Shown: in pieces, positions 1 to 6,381 of the stretch
How the letters are laid out: each line of letters starts with the position of its first letter
Position numbering within the stretch: the first letter of the stretch is position 1
DNA from: an uncultured Dyadobacter sp.
GTDB lineage: Bacteria; Bacteroidota; Bacteroidia; Cytophagales; Spirosomataceae
NCBI GenBank assembly: GCA_946481035.1
Contig: CAMLNK010000193.1
Location: forward strand, 1-7,171
Direction: 5' to 3'
Length of the DNA stretch: 7,171 bases
Position numbers and translations under genes: made by a program
The notes under the pieces: generated by a model
Told to the model about the DNA's origin: nothing
What the model saw: the letters and a program-made list of their open reading frames with translations, nothing else
The model's database searches: none

Positions 1-1337
1 AGAACAGACGTAATTTTTTGAAAGCATCGGGCCTCATTGCCGGCGGTGCCATCCTCAGCCCGCTAGGAAGCTACGGCTACAACAGCGCGGTAGGTGATAC
101 GATCAAAGTGGCACTTATCGGTTGCGGCGGACGTGGAACCGGCGCAGCGGCACAGGCATTGAGCACTACCCAGAACGTGCAGATCGTGGCTATGGCTGAT
201 GCTTTCAAGGACCGTCTCGATGATGCTTACAAAAACCTGACCGCTAAAAAATATAAAGATGCCTCAGGAAAGCCGGTTGACACCAAGGTGAAAGTGGATG
301 TACCCGAAGACCGGAAATTTGTAGGATTCGATGCATTCAAAAAGGCCATCGCATTGAAAGATGTTGATGTGGTGATCCTCGCAACGCCTCCGGGCTTCCG
401 TCCTTCGCATTTTGAAGAGGCCGTGAAGAACAACAAGCACATTTTCATGGAAAAACCGGTTGCAACCGACGCACCGGGTATCCGCAAAGTGCTTGAACTG
501 GCAGAAGAAGCTAAAAAGAAAAAATTGAACGTAGTAGTAGGTCTGCAACGCCACTACCAGGCAAACTACCGTGAGGCGATCAAACGCATTCACGACGGCG
601 CGCTGGGTGATATCGTAGGCGGCCAGGTATACTGGGTGGGTAGCAGCCCGTGGATGAAGGAGCGCCAGCCTAACCAGACTGAAATGGAATACCAAATGAG
701 AAACTGGTATTACTTCAACTGGCTTTGCGGCGACCATATTTCAGAGCAGCACGTTCACAATATCGACGTCGCTAACTGGGTGAAAAATGGTTATCCTGTA
801 TCGATTCAGGGAACCGGCGGGCGCCAGGTACGTACGGGCAAGGCTTATGGTGAAATTTACGATCACCACACGCTCGACCTTGTTTACGCGGATGGTACTG
901 TGATTTCCAGCCAATGCCGCCAGTTCGAAGGAACCTGGAACCGCGTTGACGAGGCATTCGTAGGTACCAAAGGCCGTATCGACAGCTTCGATGATAAGAA
1001 AACGATCCTGAAAGACTACAAAGGAGGCGTGATTTATCACCACGACAACTCGAATTACAGAAACCCATATCAGGTTGAACACGACGAGCTGTTCGCTGCC
1101 ATTGCAAAAGGTGAATACAAATTCGCTGATGCTGAAAACGGCGCGAAAAGTACGATGACCTCGATCATGGGCCGGATGGCTACCTATTCGGGCAAGCAGA
1201 TCAAATGGGAAGAAGCATTGAACTCGGATATCAACCTGTTCCCTGACAAACTTGCGTGGGATGCTTCTCCGAAAGTGTTGCCAGGCCCGGATGGACTTTA
1301 TCCTGTGGCAATCCCTGGTAAAACTCAGGTGATCTGA
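1..1337 (+). CDS. Gfo/Idh/MocA family oxidoreductase, Tat-exported, 5' end cut by window
   Basis: NAD(P)-dependent dehydrogenase of the glucose-fructose oxidoreductase/inositol dehydrogenase family, probably acting on a sugar or cyclitol in the periplasm; the substrate cannot be told. The frame is open from base 3 and reads N-R-R-N-F-L-K before the TTG at 18, so that TTG is not the start: this is a twin-arginine signal whose first residues lie outside the window. Counting from the TTG, a Rossmann nucleotide loop (G35-C-G-G-R-G40) follows the signal, then a longer-than-usual inserted segment (about 75-105), the family's E145-K-P motif containing the conserved lysine, and H247-N-I-D250 in the place of the usual G-x-H-x-x-D motif of the C-terminal alpha/beta domain. 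The 439 residues from the TTG fit the secreted Bacteroidota subgroup. It ends in TGA and is followed 12 bases later by a terminator hairpin. Family assignment is firm; substrate unknown. Confidence 0.93.
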   Translation, partial: NRRNFLKASGLIAGGAILSPLGSYGYNSAVGDTIKVALIGCGGRGTGAAAQALSTTQNVQIVAMADAFKDRLDDAYKNLTAKKYKDASGKPVDTKVKVDVPEDRKFVGFDAFKKAIALKDVDVVILATPPGFRPSHFEEAVKNNKHIFMEKPVATDAPGIRKVLELAEEAKKKKLNVVVGLQRHYQANYREAIKRIHDGALGDIVGGQVYWVGSSPWMKERQPNQTEMEYQMRNWYYFNWLCGDHISEQHVHNIDVANWVKNGYPVSIQGTGGRQVRTGKAYGEIYDHHTLDLVYADGTVISSQCRQFEGTWNRVDEAFVGTKGRIDSFDDKKTILKDYKGGVIYHHDNSNYRNPYQVEHDELFAAIAKGEYKFADAENGAKSTMTSIMGRMATYSGKQIKWEEALNSDINLFPDKLAWDASPKVLPGPDGLYPVAIPGKTQVI

Positions 1338-1349
1338 TTCAATACCAAT

Positions 1350-1386
1350 AACGCAAAATGGCCCGCTGAGGGCCATTTTGCGTTTT
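1350..1386 (+). terminator. Intrinsic terminator of the oxidoreductase gene
   Basis: A perfect 15-bp inverted repeat (1350-1364 with 1370-1384) closes on the 5-base loop GCTGA. The G/C-rich top is followed on the plus strand by TTTTAATAGTATTT. It begins 12 bases after the oxidoreductase stop. On the minus strand the bases after the stem are not T-rich, so it should work mainly for the plus strand, though it could also stall transcripts coming from aroC. Confidence 0.88.
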
Positions 1387-1438
1387 AATAGTATTTCTCG
1401 GAGCGAATAACTATATTCGGTAAGAGAATCCTTGACGA

Positions 1439-1446
1439 TACTTTTG
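1439..1446 (+). promoter_or_regulatory. Candidate -7 promoter element for the 64-residue membrane protein
   Basis: TACTTTTG is an exact match to the Bacteroidota -7 consensus TAnnTTTG. It lies just after the preceding terminator and 20 bases before the GTG at 1467, so transcription would start near 1451-1453 and leave a leader of only about 15 bases. I see no convincing -33 TTG element at the right distance, so this is supported by one box and its position only. Confidence 0.45.
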
Positions 1447-1466
1447 TGGAACGAAATATGTAGTCG

Positions 1467-1661
1467 GTGAAGCTTAGCCTGAGAAACGCTGTACTTATCC
1501 TTCTTGCCGGTATGATCGTGCTGGCAACCGGCTCGTTTTTAAATTCATCCAAAACCCAATTCAGCGATCCCGTCATTCTGAGCGGGCTTGCAATTGAATT
1601 CATTGGTACGATTTGGCTGGTATTATACCTCAATCAGCGCCGCAGACGTCACAAAGCCTGA
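1467..1661 (+). CDS. Small two-span membrane protein of unknown function (GTG start)
   Basis: I do not recognise this 64-residue protein. It has two hydrophobic segments (about residues 8-25 and 36-55) joined by a short polar loop (S-K-T-Q-F-S-D), and a basic tail R-R-R-R-H-K-A. By the positive-inside rule both ends would lie in the cytoplasm. Start choice: the in-frame ATG at 1458 is followed at once by a TAG (1461-1463), so GTG 1467 is the first usable start; the next ATG, residue 16, would cut the first membrane span. The opposite strand has an 82-codon open frame here, but the hydrophobic pattern, the codon use and the promoter match favour this strand. The TGA abuts the aroC stop with no gap and no terminator between. 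It may be a constitutive small inner-membrane protein; no function is claimed. Confidence 0.6.
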   Translation: MKLSLRNAVLILLAGMIVLATGSFLNSSKTQFSDPVILSGLAIEFIGTIWLVLYLNQRRRRHKA

Positions 1662-2741
1662 TCACAACTTCGCCGATCTGTTTCTCAGATAAAAATCCGC
1701 CAGAACCAATGCCGTCATCGCCTCCACAATCGGGACAGCGCGTGGCACCACACATGGGTCATGACGGCCTTTTCCTTGTACTATCGCGACATTTCCGAAC
1801 TGATCCACGCTTTCCTGATCCTGCATGATGGTAGCAACAGGCTTGAATGCGGTACGGAAGTAAATATCCTCTCCGTTTGAAATACCTCCCTGGATACCGC
1901 CGGAGTGGTTCGTACGCGTGTGCACATCACCATTTTCGTCAGTATAGAATGCATCGTTGTGCTGTGAGCCGGGAAGCAGCACTCCGTCGAATCCACTGCC
2001 GTATTCAAAGCCTTTGACAGCATTGATGCTCAGCATTGCTTTGCCTAGCTCCGCGTGGAGTTTGTCGAAAACGGGTTCTCCCCAACCCGCCGGTGCTCCT
2101 TTTACGACGCAATTGACAACGCCGCCGATCGAATCCCCTTGCTTACGGACGCTATCGATATAGTCGAACATCCGCTGGGCCATTTCGGGGTCCGGACAGC
2201 GAACTGCATTGTTTTCAGTTTCCGAAAGATCCAATTCCTGGTAACTTTTTTCCAGTTTCATGGCACCTACTTGTGACACATAGGCCTGAATGCTCACGCC
2301 CAGCTCGGCCAGCATGAGCTTCGCGAGCGCGCCTGCGGCTACACGTGCGGCCGTCTCGCGTGCGGAACTGCGCCCGCCTCCGCGATAGTCACGAATGCCG
2401 TATTTGACCTGATAAGTATAATCGGCGTGGGAAGGCCTGAATTGTGCGGCTATATGCGAGTAATCCTTGCTCCGCTGGTCTTCGTTCCGGATCACCATTG
2501 CGATAGGCGTACCGGTCGTTTTTCCTTCGAATACGCCGGATAGCACCTCAAACTCGTCCGCTTCTTTGCGCTGCGTCGTAATTCGCGACTGTCCGGGCTT
2601 TCTGCGGGTGAGTTCGCTTTGGATAAAATCAGAATCGAAAGGCACGCCCGCCGGGCAGCCTTCAATCACTACCCCAATCCCTACTCCGTGCGATTCGCCG
2701 AAAGTGGCTATTTTAAATATCTTGCCGTATGTACTGCCCAT
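1662..2741 (-). CDS. aroC: Chorismate synthase
   Basis: Chorismate synthase (EC 4.2.3.5) performs the last step of the shikimate pathway in the cytoplasm: removal of phosphate from 5-enolpyruvylshikimate-3-phosphate, with reduced FMN as cofactor, to give chorismate for aromatic amino acids, folate and quinones. All three family signatures are present: G15-E-S-H-G19 with the catalytic histidine H18, the G-G-R-S-S-A-R-E-T block at 122-130 and R326-H-D-P-C330. The second conserved histidine is H105 in F-R-P-S-H-A-D-Y. At 359 residues it is full length and looks intact, so it should be active. It is a monofunctional enzyme with no fused flavin reductase visible. The ATG lies 4 bases after the batD stop, which suggests one transcript and translational coupling; no separate promoter is seen. 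The TGA stop touches the stop of the convergent small membrane protein. Confidence 0.98.
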   Translation of the reverse strand: MGSTYGKIFKIATFGESHGVGIGVVIEGCPAGVPFDSDFIQSELTRRKPGQSRITTQRKEADEFEVLSGVFEGKTTGTPIAMVIRNEDQRSKDYSHIAAQFRPSHADYTYQVKYGIRDYRGGGRSSARETAARVAAGALAKLMLAELGVSIQAYVSQVGAMKLEKSYQELDLSETENNAVRCPDPEMAQRMFDYIDSVRKQGDSIGGVVNCVVKGAPAGWGEPVFDKLHAELGKAMLSINAVKGFEYGSGFDGVLLPGSQHNDAFYTDENGDVHTRTNHSGGIQGGISNGEDIYFRTAFKPVATIMQDQESVDQFGNVAIVQGKGRHDPCVVPRAVPIVEAMTALVLADFYLRNRSAKL

Positions 2742-2745
2742 TAAC

Positions 2746-4146
2746 TTACTTTCTAAATACCCAAATCATTGTTACCAACAACAATACAATCACGATGTTG
2801 GTTAAATCCTTCAAAATCCTTTTATAATCGATCGTCTCACGGCCGCTGTCGAGGTTTTCCAGGTTGTCGTACAATCCCGACGAGCCGGAAAGCGACAAGT
2901 TAGTCAATTTGTAATCCTCTCCCCTTACTTCCAGCGATGCCGCCGATCTTAAAGTGTCATATTTCGCCTTTTCGACATTGAAATAGATCCAGTGAAAATA
3001 CCGTCCCAACGGGAATTCGCCATCCTTCCGGGGGACTACGAAATAGTCGAATGTTCTTTCTCCAACAACGCTCTGGTAGCTCCTTTTGATCACTTGGCTA
3101 ATCTCCGGCGGATAAATATCGAAAGAAGAACTTGCCTGAATCACAGGAGCAGGAATCGCATTAATATTTCCGACACCCTCCACCTTGAACATATATCTCA
3201 CACTTTCGCCCGGATAAACCAAATCACTCGACAATTTCTCCCGCAAACTATATTGGCCTACCGCCACCTGATCGCGAAGCGGATGGTCGGGAAGCTGTCT
3301 TACGACCACGCCAACCGGCCTTGACCGAAACGATTTCACCAGTTTCTTATCCACATTTACCGCGCCTCCGCTCTCCGTCACCATCATATCCAGCTTCACC
3401 GAAGGCAATTGAATATCTTCCGTGGTAATTGGAAAAAAACGGGCCTGGTACATGTTGTATTCCGCATACTTTCGGCCGCGGATCGTCACCTTCCGTTTGA
3501 TAATCTCTTCGACACCCACGTTCTCCTCCCAGCAGTTCACAGGCCTTAATGTCTTTAAAATCCCCTGCAACTGCTCATTGAAGCGGTAAAACTCCATTTC
3601 CACCGGGGCATTTTCTGCAATGTACAGCGATATCCTTACCGCAAACCCCTGCCTTATGTAAACCTGCTTTTTGTCCGTCTGGACCGATAAAAACACGGAT
3701 TGGCTGTTGTCGTCCACCTCGCCCACGTCAAAGTTTTCAGTTGCCAGTGCATTACCGGCCTCCTCCCCCGATTTGGCAAACACCACCATCGTTTCCTCCG
3801 AGCGCAGCTTTGCATTGTTGACTGTCAACGTAAACTCGGGAATCAGGTAATTTCCTGCCTTCGTCGCATAGTACTCCTGCGTGATTGTCTGGATAACTAC
3901 CTTCCGGCCGTCCACCGTGCTCACCGAACTCGTGGCCGACTTACTCCGCTTCTCCAAGTCCTTGATTTCAGGGAATATAACCGATGGCCTTGTTTCCACA
4001 TCGCGCAACACTACCGATATCAGAAACGGCTGATCCAGCGTCAGATTCTTCGAACCGTACTCGATCGTAGCGGCATTTTCGGGCGACTGCGCCAGGGCAA
4101 TACTAAAAAAACACAAAAAAATATTTAATAACGCATATAATTTCAT
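2746..4146 (-). CDS. batD: BatD-like periplasmic membrane-anchored protein
   Basis: BatD-family protein, named after the Bacteroides aerotolerance operon; in other genomes it accompanies MoxR ATPases and the von Willebrand factor proteins BatA/BatB. Its molecular role is not settled. Seen here: a signal peptide (residues 1-19, cut near A-L-A|Q-S), an N-terminal beta-sandwich with the typical F-P-E-I at 58-61, V-D-G-R at 78-81 and [10 protein letters not shown] at 91-100, a second sandwich domain (about 160-275), a third beta-rich region (about 300-410), then one membrane span at about 447-464 with a short cytoplasmic end W-V-F-R-K. Most of the protein is thus periplasmic. At 466 residues it is shorter than many BatD proteins, mainly at the C-terminus. 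No moxR, batA, batB or TPR batC/E lies beside it: downstream is aroC, 4 bases on, and upstream is a divergent small gene. Family is fairly sure; function inferred. Confidence 0.85.
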   Translation of the reverse strand: MKLYALLNIFLCFFSIALAQSPENAATIEYGSKNLTLDQPFLISVVLRDVETRPSVIFPEIKDLEKRSKSATSSVSTVDGRKVVIQTITQEYYATKAGNYLIPEFTLTVNNAKLRSEETMVVFAKSGEEAGNALATENFDVGEVDDNSQSVFLSVQTDKKQVYIRQGFAVRISLYIAENAPVEMEFYRFNEQLQGILKTLRPVNCWEENVGVEEIIKRKVTIRGRKYAEYNMYQARFFPITTEDIQLPSVKLDMMVTESGGAVNVDKKLVKSFRSRPVGVVVRQLPDHPLRDQVAVGQYSLREKLSSDLVYPGESVRYMFKVEGVGNINAIPAPVIQASSSFDIYPPEISQVIKRSYQSVVGERTFDYFVVPRKDGEFPLGRYFHWIYFNVEKAKYDTLRSAASLEVRGEDYKLTNLSLSGSSGLYDNLENLDSGRETIDYKRILKDLTNIVIVLLLVTMIWVFRK

Positions 4147-4232
4147 TTCAGTTTTTCGTTATCTTTATTGGAATTGCTGAAAACGAAGCGTTTTTAAGGG
4201 TTTCTCTTTGTTTTATCGTTGTCCCTAAACCA

Positions 4233-4240
4233 CAAAACTA
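4233..4240 (-). promoter_or_regulatory. Candidate -7 promoter element for batD-aroC
   Basis: Read on the minus strand this is TAGTTTTG, an exact TAnnTTTG match. Transcription would start near 4227 and give a leader of about 80 bases before the batD ATG. No good -33 TTG is visible upstream, where the sequence already lies in the divergent small gene. A plus-strand near-match, TATCTTTA at 4160-4167, could serve that small gene; if both are real, the two leaders overlap. Confidence 0.35.
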
Positions 4241-4249
4241 CATAATACT

Positions 4250-4456
4250 ATGGCCTCGATGCTTGAATACATTAAAATTATTCTCCAAAAAGTCAGCTTC
4301 GACCGCAAATTATTTGAAAAAGAACTCCGAAAAGCGATACGCATGTTAATGCCCGCTGAGATCAAAAGGCTTAGGCAATGGTGTTACGACCATTACGCAA
4401 CTGTTCACCTACCCGTGTTGAACACCTGTTTTGAACGACTTTCCTCATTGAATTAG
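4250..4456 (+). CDS. Small basic helical protein of unknown function
   Basis: A 68-residue soluble protein with no signal peptide or membrane span. It appears almost wholly alpha-helical: a first helix with amphipathic spacing (about 4-14), a charged helix F-D-R-K-L-F-E-K-E-L-R-K at 17-28, then M34-P35 and a third helix K-R-L-R-Q-W at 39-44. Two cysteines (C45, C60) are too few for a usual metal site alone. From memory, short proteins with the opening I-I-L-Q-K-V-S-F-D-R occur beside diverse genes in Cytophagales, which would make this a conserved family; I cannot check that here. Start: ATG 4250 is used, but ATG 4259 (Met4) is equally possible. It lies divergent to batD, 103 bases away, and ends 40 bases before a shared bidirectional terminator, so it is a single-gene unit. 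Function unknown; the excess of K/R would permit binding to nucleic acid or an acidic partner, but that is only a guess. Confidence 0.72.
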   Translation: MASMLEYIKIILQKVSFDRKLFEKELRKAIRMLMPAEIKRLRQWCYDHYATVHLPVLNTCFERLSSLN

Positions 4457-4496
4457 CAACAAGAACTACCATTTGATAATCGAGAGCTTAGAAAAT

Positions 4497-4528
4497 AAGA
4501 AAGCCGCCCGGATTCGGGCGGCTTTCTT
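4497..4528. terminator. Bidirectional intrinsic terminator
   Basis: A perfect 14-bp stem (4497-4510 with 4515-4528) closes on the tetraloop GATT; the inner nine pairs are nearly all G/C. The stem is flanked by T-rich sequence on both strands: CTTTCTTGCTTT on the plus side and CTTTCTTATTTTC on the minus side. It lies between two converging genes, 40 bases after the small 68-residue gene and 20 bases after the TPR gene's stop, so it can end both transcripts. Confidence 0.9.
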
Positions 4529-4548
4529 GCTTTAAGCCTCTTTCAGAC

Positions 4549-6303
4549 CTATTTCTTCTTCGGAGCAGGCTTCGCTGCGGTACCAGCCGCAGGTTGTGCC
4601 GGTTGAGCAACCGCCAATCCTAATGCTTCTTTCGCAGCAGCATTGTCCGGATCTACTTTAAGCAGTTTCTCCCAGTATTCCTTCGCTTTCGCTTCGTCTT
4701 TCAATGTAGACTGCGCGTGGAATGCGAGGTATCCGTAAGCCAGTCTCAAATAAGACTTATATTTGCTTGGATCAGGATCTTTCTCCGCCAGTTCAGTCAA
4801 TTTCAGATAATATGGCTGTGAAATACCCTTGTCAACGTTCTCTTGTCTGTCATACGCATTATAAAGCGTACTTGCACGCCAGTAGTATCCGTATGGCCAG
4901 TCTGGCAATTTTTGCGTTACAGTAGCAAAGATAGAATCTGCTTTCAGGTATAGGTTACGCTTATCAGTAGCAATTTTCAAGCTATCCGCAAAGTTAGGAT
5001 CACCGGATTTCGGAACCACGATAGCCTGCGCAGTCTGGAAGTTGGAAAGACCTTCATAGTAGTAATCGTTGGCGCTTGCTTTGGCAGTATCCAGGTCGTT
5101 ACCTTTCTCGAAAGCCGCAGCAGCCTTAGGATAATCCTTCGCAGCATAGTACAAGCCTGCTACTTCTTTGTAAGCAGCAGCAGCTTCCGCCTTGCTCGTA
5201 TCCATTGCAGCACCCTTCTTGATATACTCCATACCCAGTGAGTCGTAGCCTTTGCCATCTGTCGATTTAGCATTCAGCGCACGGCCAAGGTATTTGTAGT
5301 CATCACCGATTACTTTATCAGGAGATCCTTTGATAAATTCTTCCAGGCTCTGGATTGCTTCGTCAGGCTTGTTGGTTTTGAAATAAGCCCATCCGTACAT
5401 ACGCTTGATGATCGGATTGCTGATCTTTCCTTTCGCTTCTTCCAGGAATTGGAGCGATTTAGTGTAGTCGTCCGCGGTAAATGCGAACTGAGCACCACGA
5501 AGTTTCATTTCAGGATCAGTGCTTCCGCTTTTTTGCAAATACAAATCGAAGTTTTCGGCAGCTTGCTTGTATTTCTGAGCAAAGAAGTAAAGCTCAGCGA
5601 GGTCTTTGTAAGCAGGGGCGAAGTTAGGATCGGCTTCGATCGCTTTTTTGTAATTCTCCAAAGCGAGGTTGTAGTTTTTACCACGGAGGTAAATAGAACC
5701 GATCGCATTGTGTGCAACTGGGTAATTAGGTTTTGCAGTCAATGCATATTCATAAGCAGTTACCGCATTACCACCTTCGTTGCGCAGCATCAGCGCATCG
5801 CCTTTTGCGATGTAAGCATCAGCAAGGTTTTTATCACGTTTGATAGCGAGATCCAGCAAACGGATCGCCTCAGCAGGGTCGTTGTTTTTCTCGAAAAGTG
5901 TGTAAGCTTCGCCTATTCTGTAAAGAACTTCGGCATCTTTGCCTTTTTTCTTCTCAGCAGTTTCGAACAGCTCCTTCGCTTTCGCACGATCACCTTTTGC
6001 AAGCGCAACCGTTCCAAGACCTACCTGGTTCAGGTAAGACTTCTCATCGAGCGACAGACCTTTTTCGAATGCTTTCTGCGCCTCATCCAATTGGTTGGTT
6101 TTAATATAGTAATAACCAAGGTAATATTGGTTATCAGCAGAAGGGCTTCCTTCGGCAAGCTTTTTGAGCAGAGCGCCTGCCTCATTGTAACGTTCTCCAA
6201 CGATTAATGCCAAGCCATCCTGTACCGTCTGTGCGTGTAAGTTAACAAACGCTAATAAACCAAATACCAATGCTACTAATTTCATTCTCATGTTTCTGTT
6301 CAT
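4549..6303 (-). CDS. Secreted tetratricopeptide-repeat protein
   Basis: A 584-residue TPR protein, acting as a protein-binding scaffold in the periplasm or at the outer membrane. A signal peptide (h-region L-V-A-L-V-F-G-L-L-A-F-V) ends at H-A|Q near residue 24. About nine TPR or TPR-like helix pairs follow: roughly 55-86, 89-122, 124-158, 161-194, 195-228, 229-262, 299-330, 373-406 and 520-553. The best are 195-228 (ending A-I-E-A-D-P-N) and 373-406. Between 410 and 515 the repeats are interrupted by longer loops. The tail from 566 is low-complexity Ala/Pro/Gln/Lys, ending P-A-P-K-K-K, possibly a flexible linker. Starts at M1, M5 and M7 are all possible; M7 (base 6285) gives the most ordinary signal peptide. 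It lies 78 bases downstream of the PstS-like gene on the same strand, which suggests a joint role, probably in a TonB-linked envelope system. No enzyme motif is visible. Confidence 0.9.
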   Translation of the reverse strand: MNRNMRMKLVALVFGLLAFVNLHAQTVQDGLALIVGERYNEAGALLKKLAEGSPSADNQYYLGYYYIKTNQLDEAQKAFEKGLSLDEKSYLNQVGLGTVALAKGDRAKAKELFETAEKKKGKDAEVLYRIGEAYTLFEKNNDPAEAIRLLDLAIKRDKNLADAYIAKGDALMLRNEGGNAVTAYEYALTAKPNYPVAHNAIGSIYLRGKNYNLALENYKKAIEADPNFAPAYKDLAELYFFAQKYKQAAENFDLYLQKSGSTDPEMKLRGAQFAFTADDYTKSLQFLEEAKGKISNPIIKRMYGWAYFKTNKPDEAIQSLEEFIKGSPDKVIGDDYKYLGRALNAKSTDGKGYDSLGMEYIKKGAAMDTSKAEAAAAYKEVAGLYYAAKDYPKAAAAFEKGNDLDTAKASANDYYYEGLSNFQTAQAIVVPKSGDPNFADSLKIATDKRNLYLKADSIFATVTQKLPDWPYGYYWRASTLYNAYDRQENVDKGISQPYYLKLTELAEKDPDPSKYKSYLRLAYGYLAFHAQSTLKDEAKAKEYWEKLLKVDPDNAAAKEALGLAVAQPAQPAAGTAAKPAPKKK

Positions 6304-6356
6304 TTTTTACCCGGTTAAAATAATGATAAAAAACTTGGTTTTTCAATAACAAGCCC

Positions 6357-6364
6357 CAAATCTA
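6357..6364 (-). promoter_or_regulatory. Candidate internal -7 promoter element for the TPR gene
   Basis: On the minus strand this reads TAGATTTG, an exact TAnnTTTG match inside the 78-base gap between the PstS-like gene and the TPR gene. Transcription would start near 6352 and leave a leader of about 50 bases. There is no clear TTG box at -33 (only GAGTTA). If real, the TPR gene can be expressed apart from the upstream gene. Confidence 0.4.
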
Positions 6365-6381
6365 CTAATTGTTTACATTCA

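Noticed and set aside
741..1376. A 211-codon open frame on the minus strand opposite the oxidoreductase
   Set aside because: It is antisense to a clear Gfo/Idh/MocA coding region and overlaps the terminator hairpin; its translation shows no recognisable motif.
1385..1633. An 82-codon minus-strand frame opposite the small membrane protein
   Set aside because: The plus-strand frame has two clean hydrophobic spans and an exact -7 promoter box. The minus frame has a mixed, motif-free composition and starts inside the convergent gene.
3700..4128. A 142-codon plus-strand frame opposite batD
   Set aside because: It is a shadow of the batD signal peptide and first domain; its Arg/His-rich, irregular translation has no support.
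4211..4221. TATCGTTG as a plus-strand -7 box for the 68-residue gene
   Set aside because: It has one mismatch in the TTTG core and no TTG element at a suitable distance upstream.
5449..6207. A 252-codon open frame on the plus strand opposite the TPR gene
   Set aside because: It lies wholly antisense to a well-supported TPR gene with strong repeat periodicity. Its translation is rich in Phe/Val/Ser with no domain pattern, as expected from the reverse of Lys/Glu/Ala-rich codons.
6315..6340. Possible terminator (minus strand AAAAAC-CAA-GTTTTT) between the PstS-like and TPR genes
   Set aside because: The stem is only 6 bp and nearly all A/T, too weak for an intrinsic terminator.
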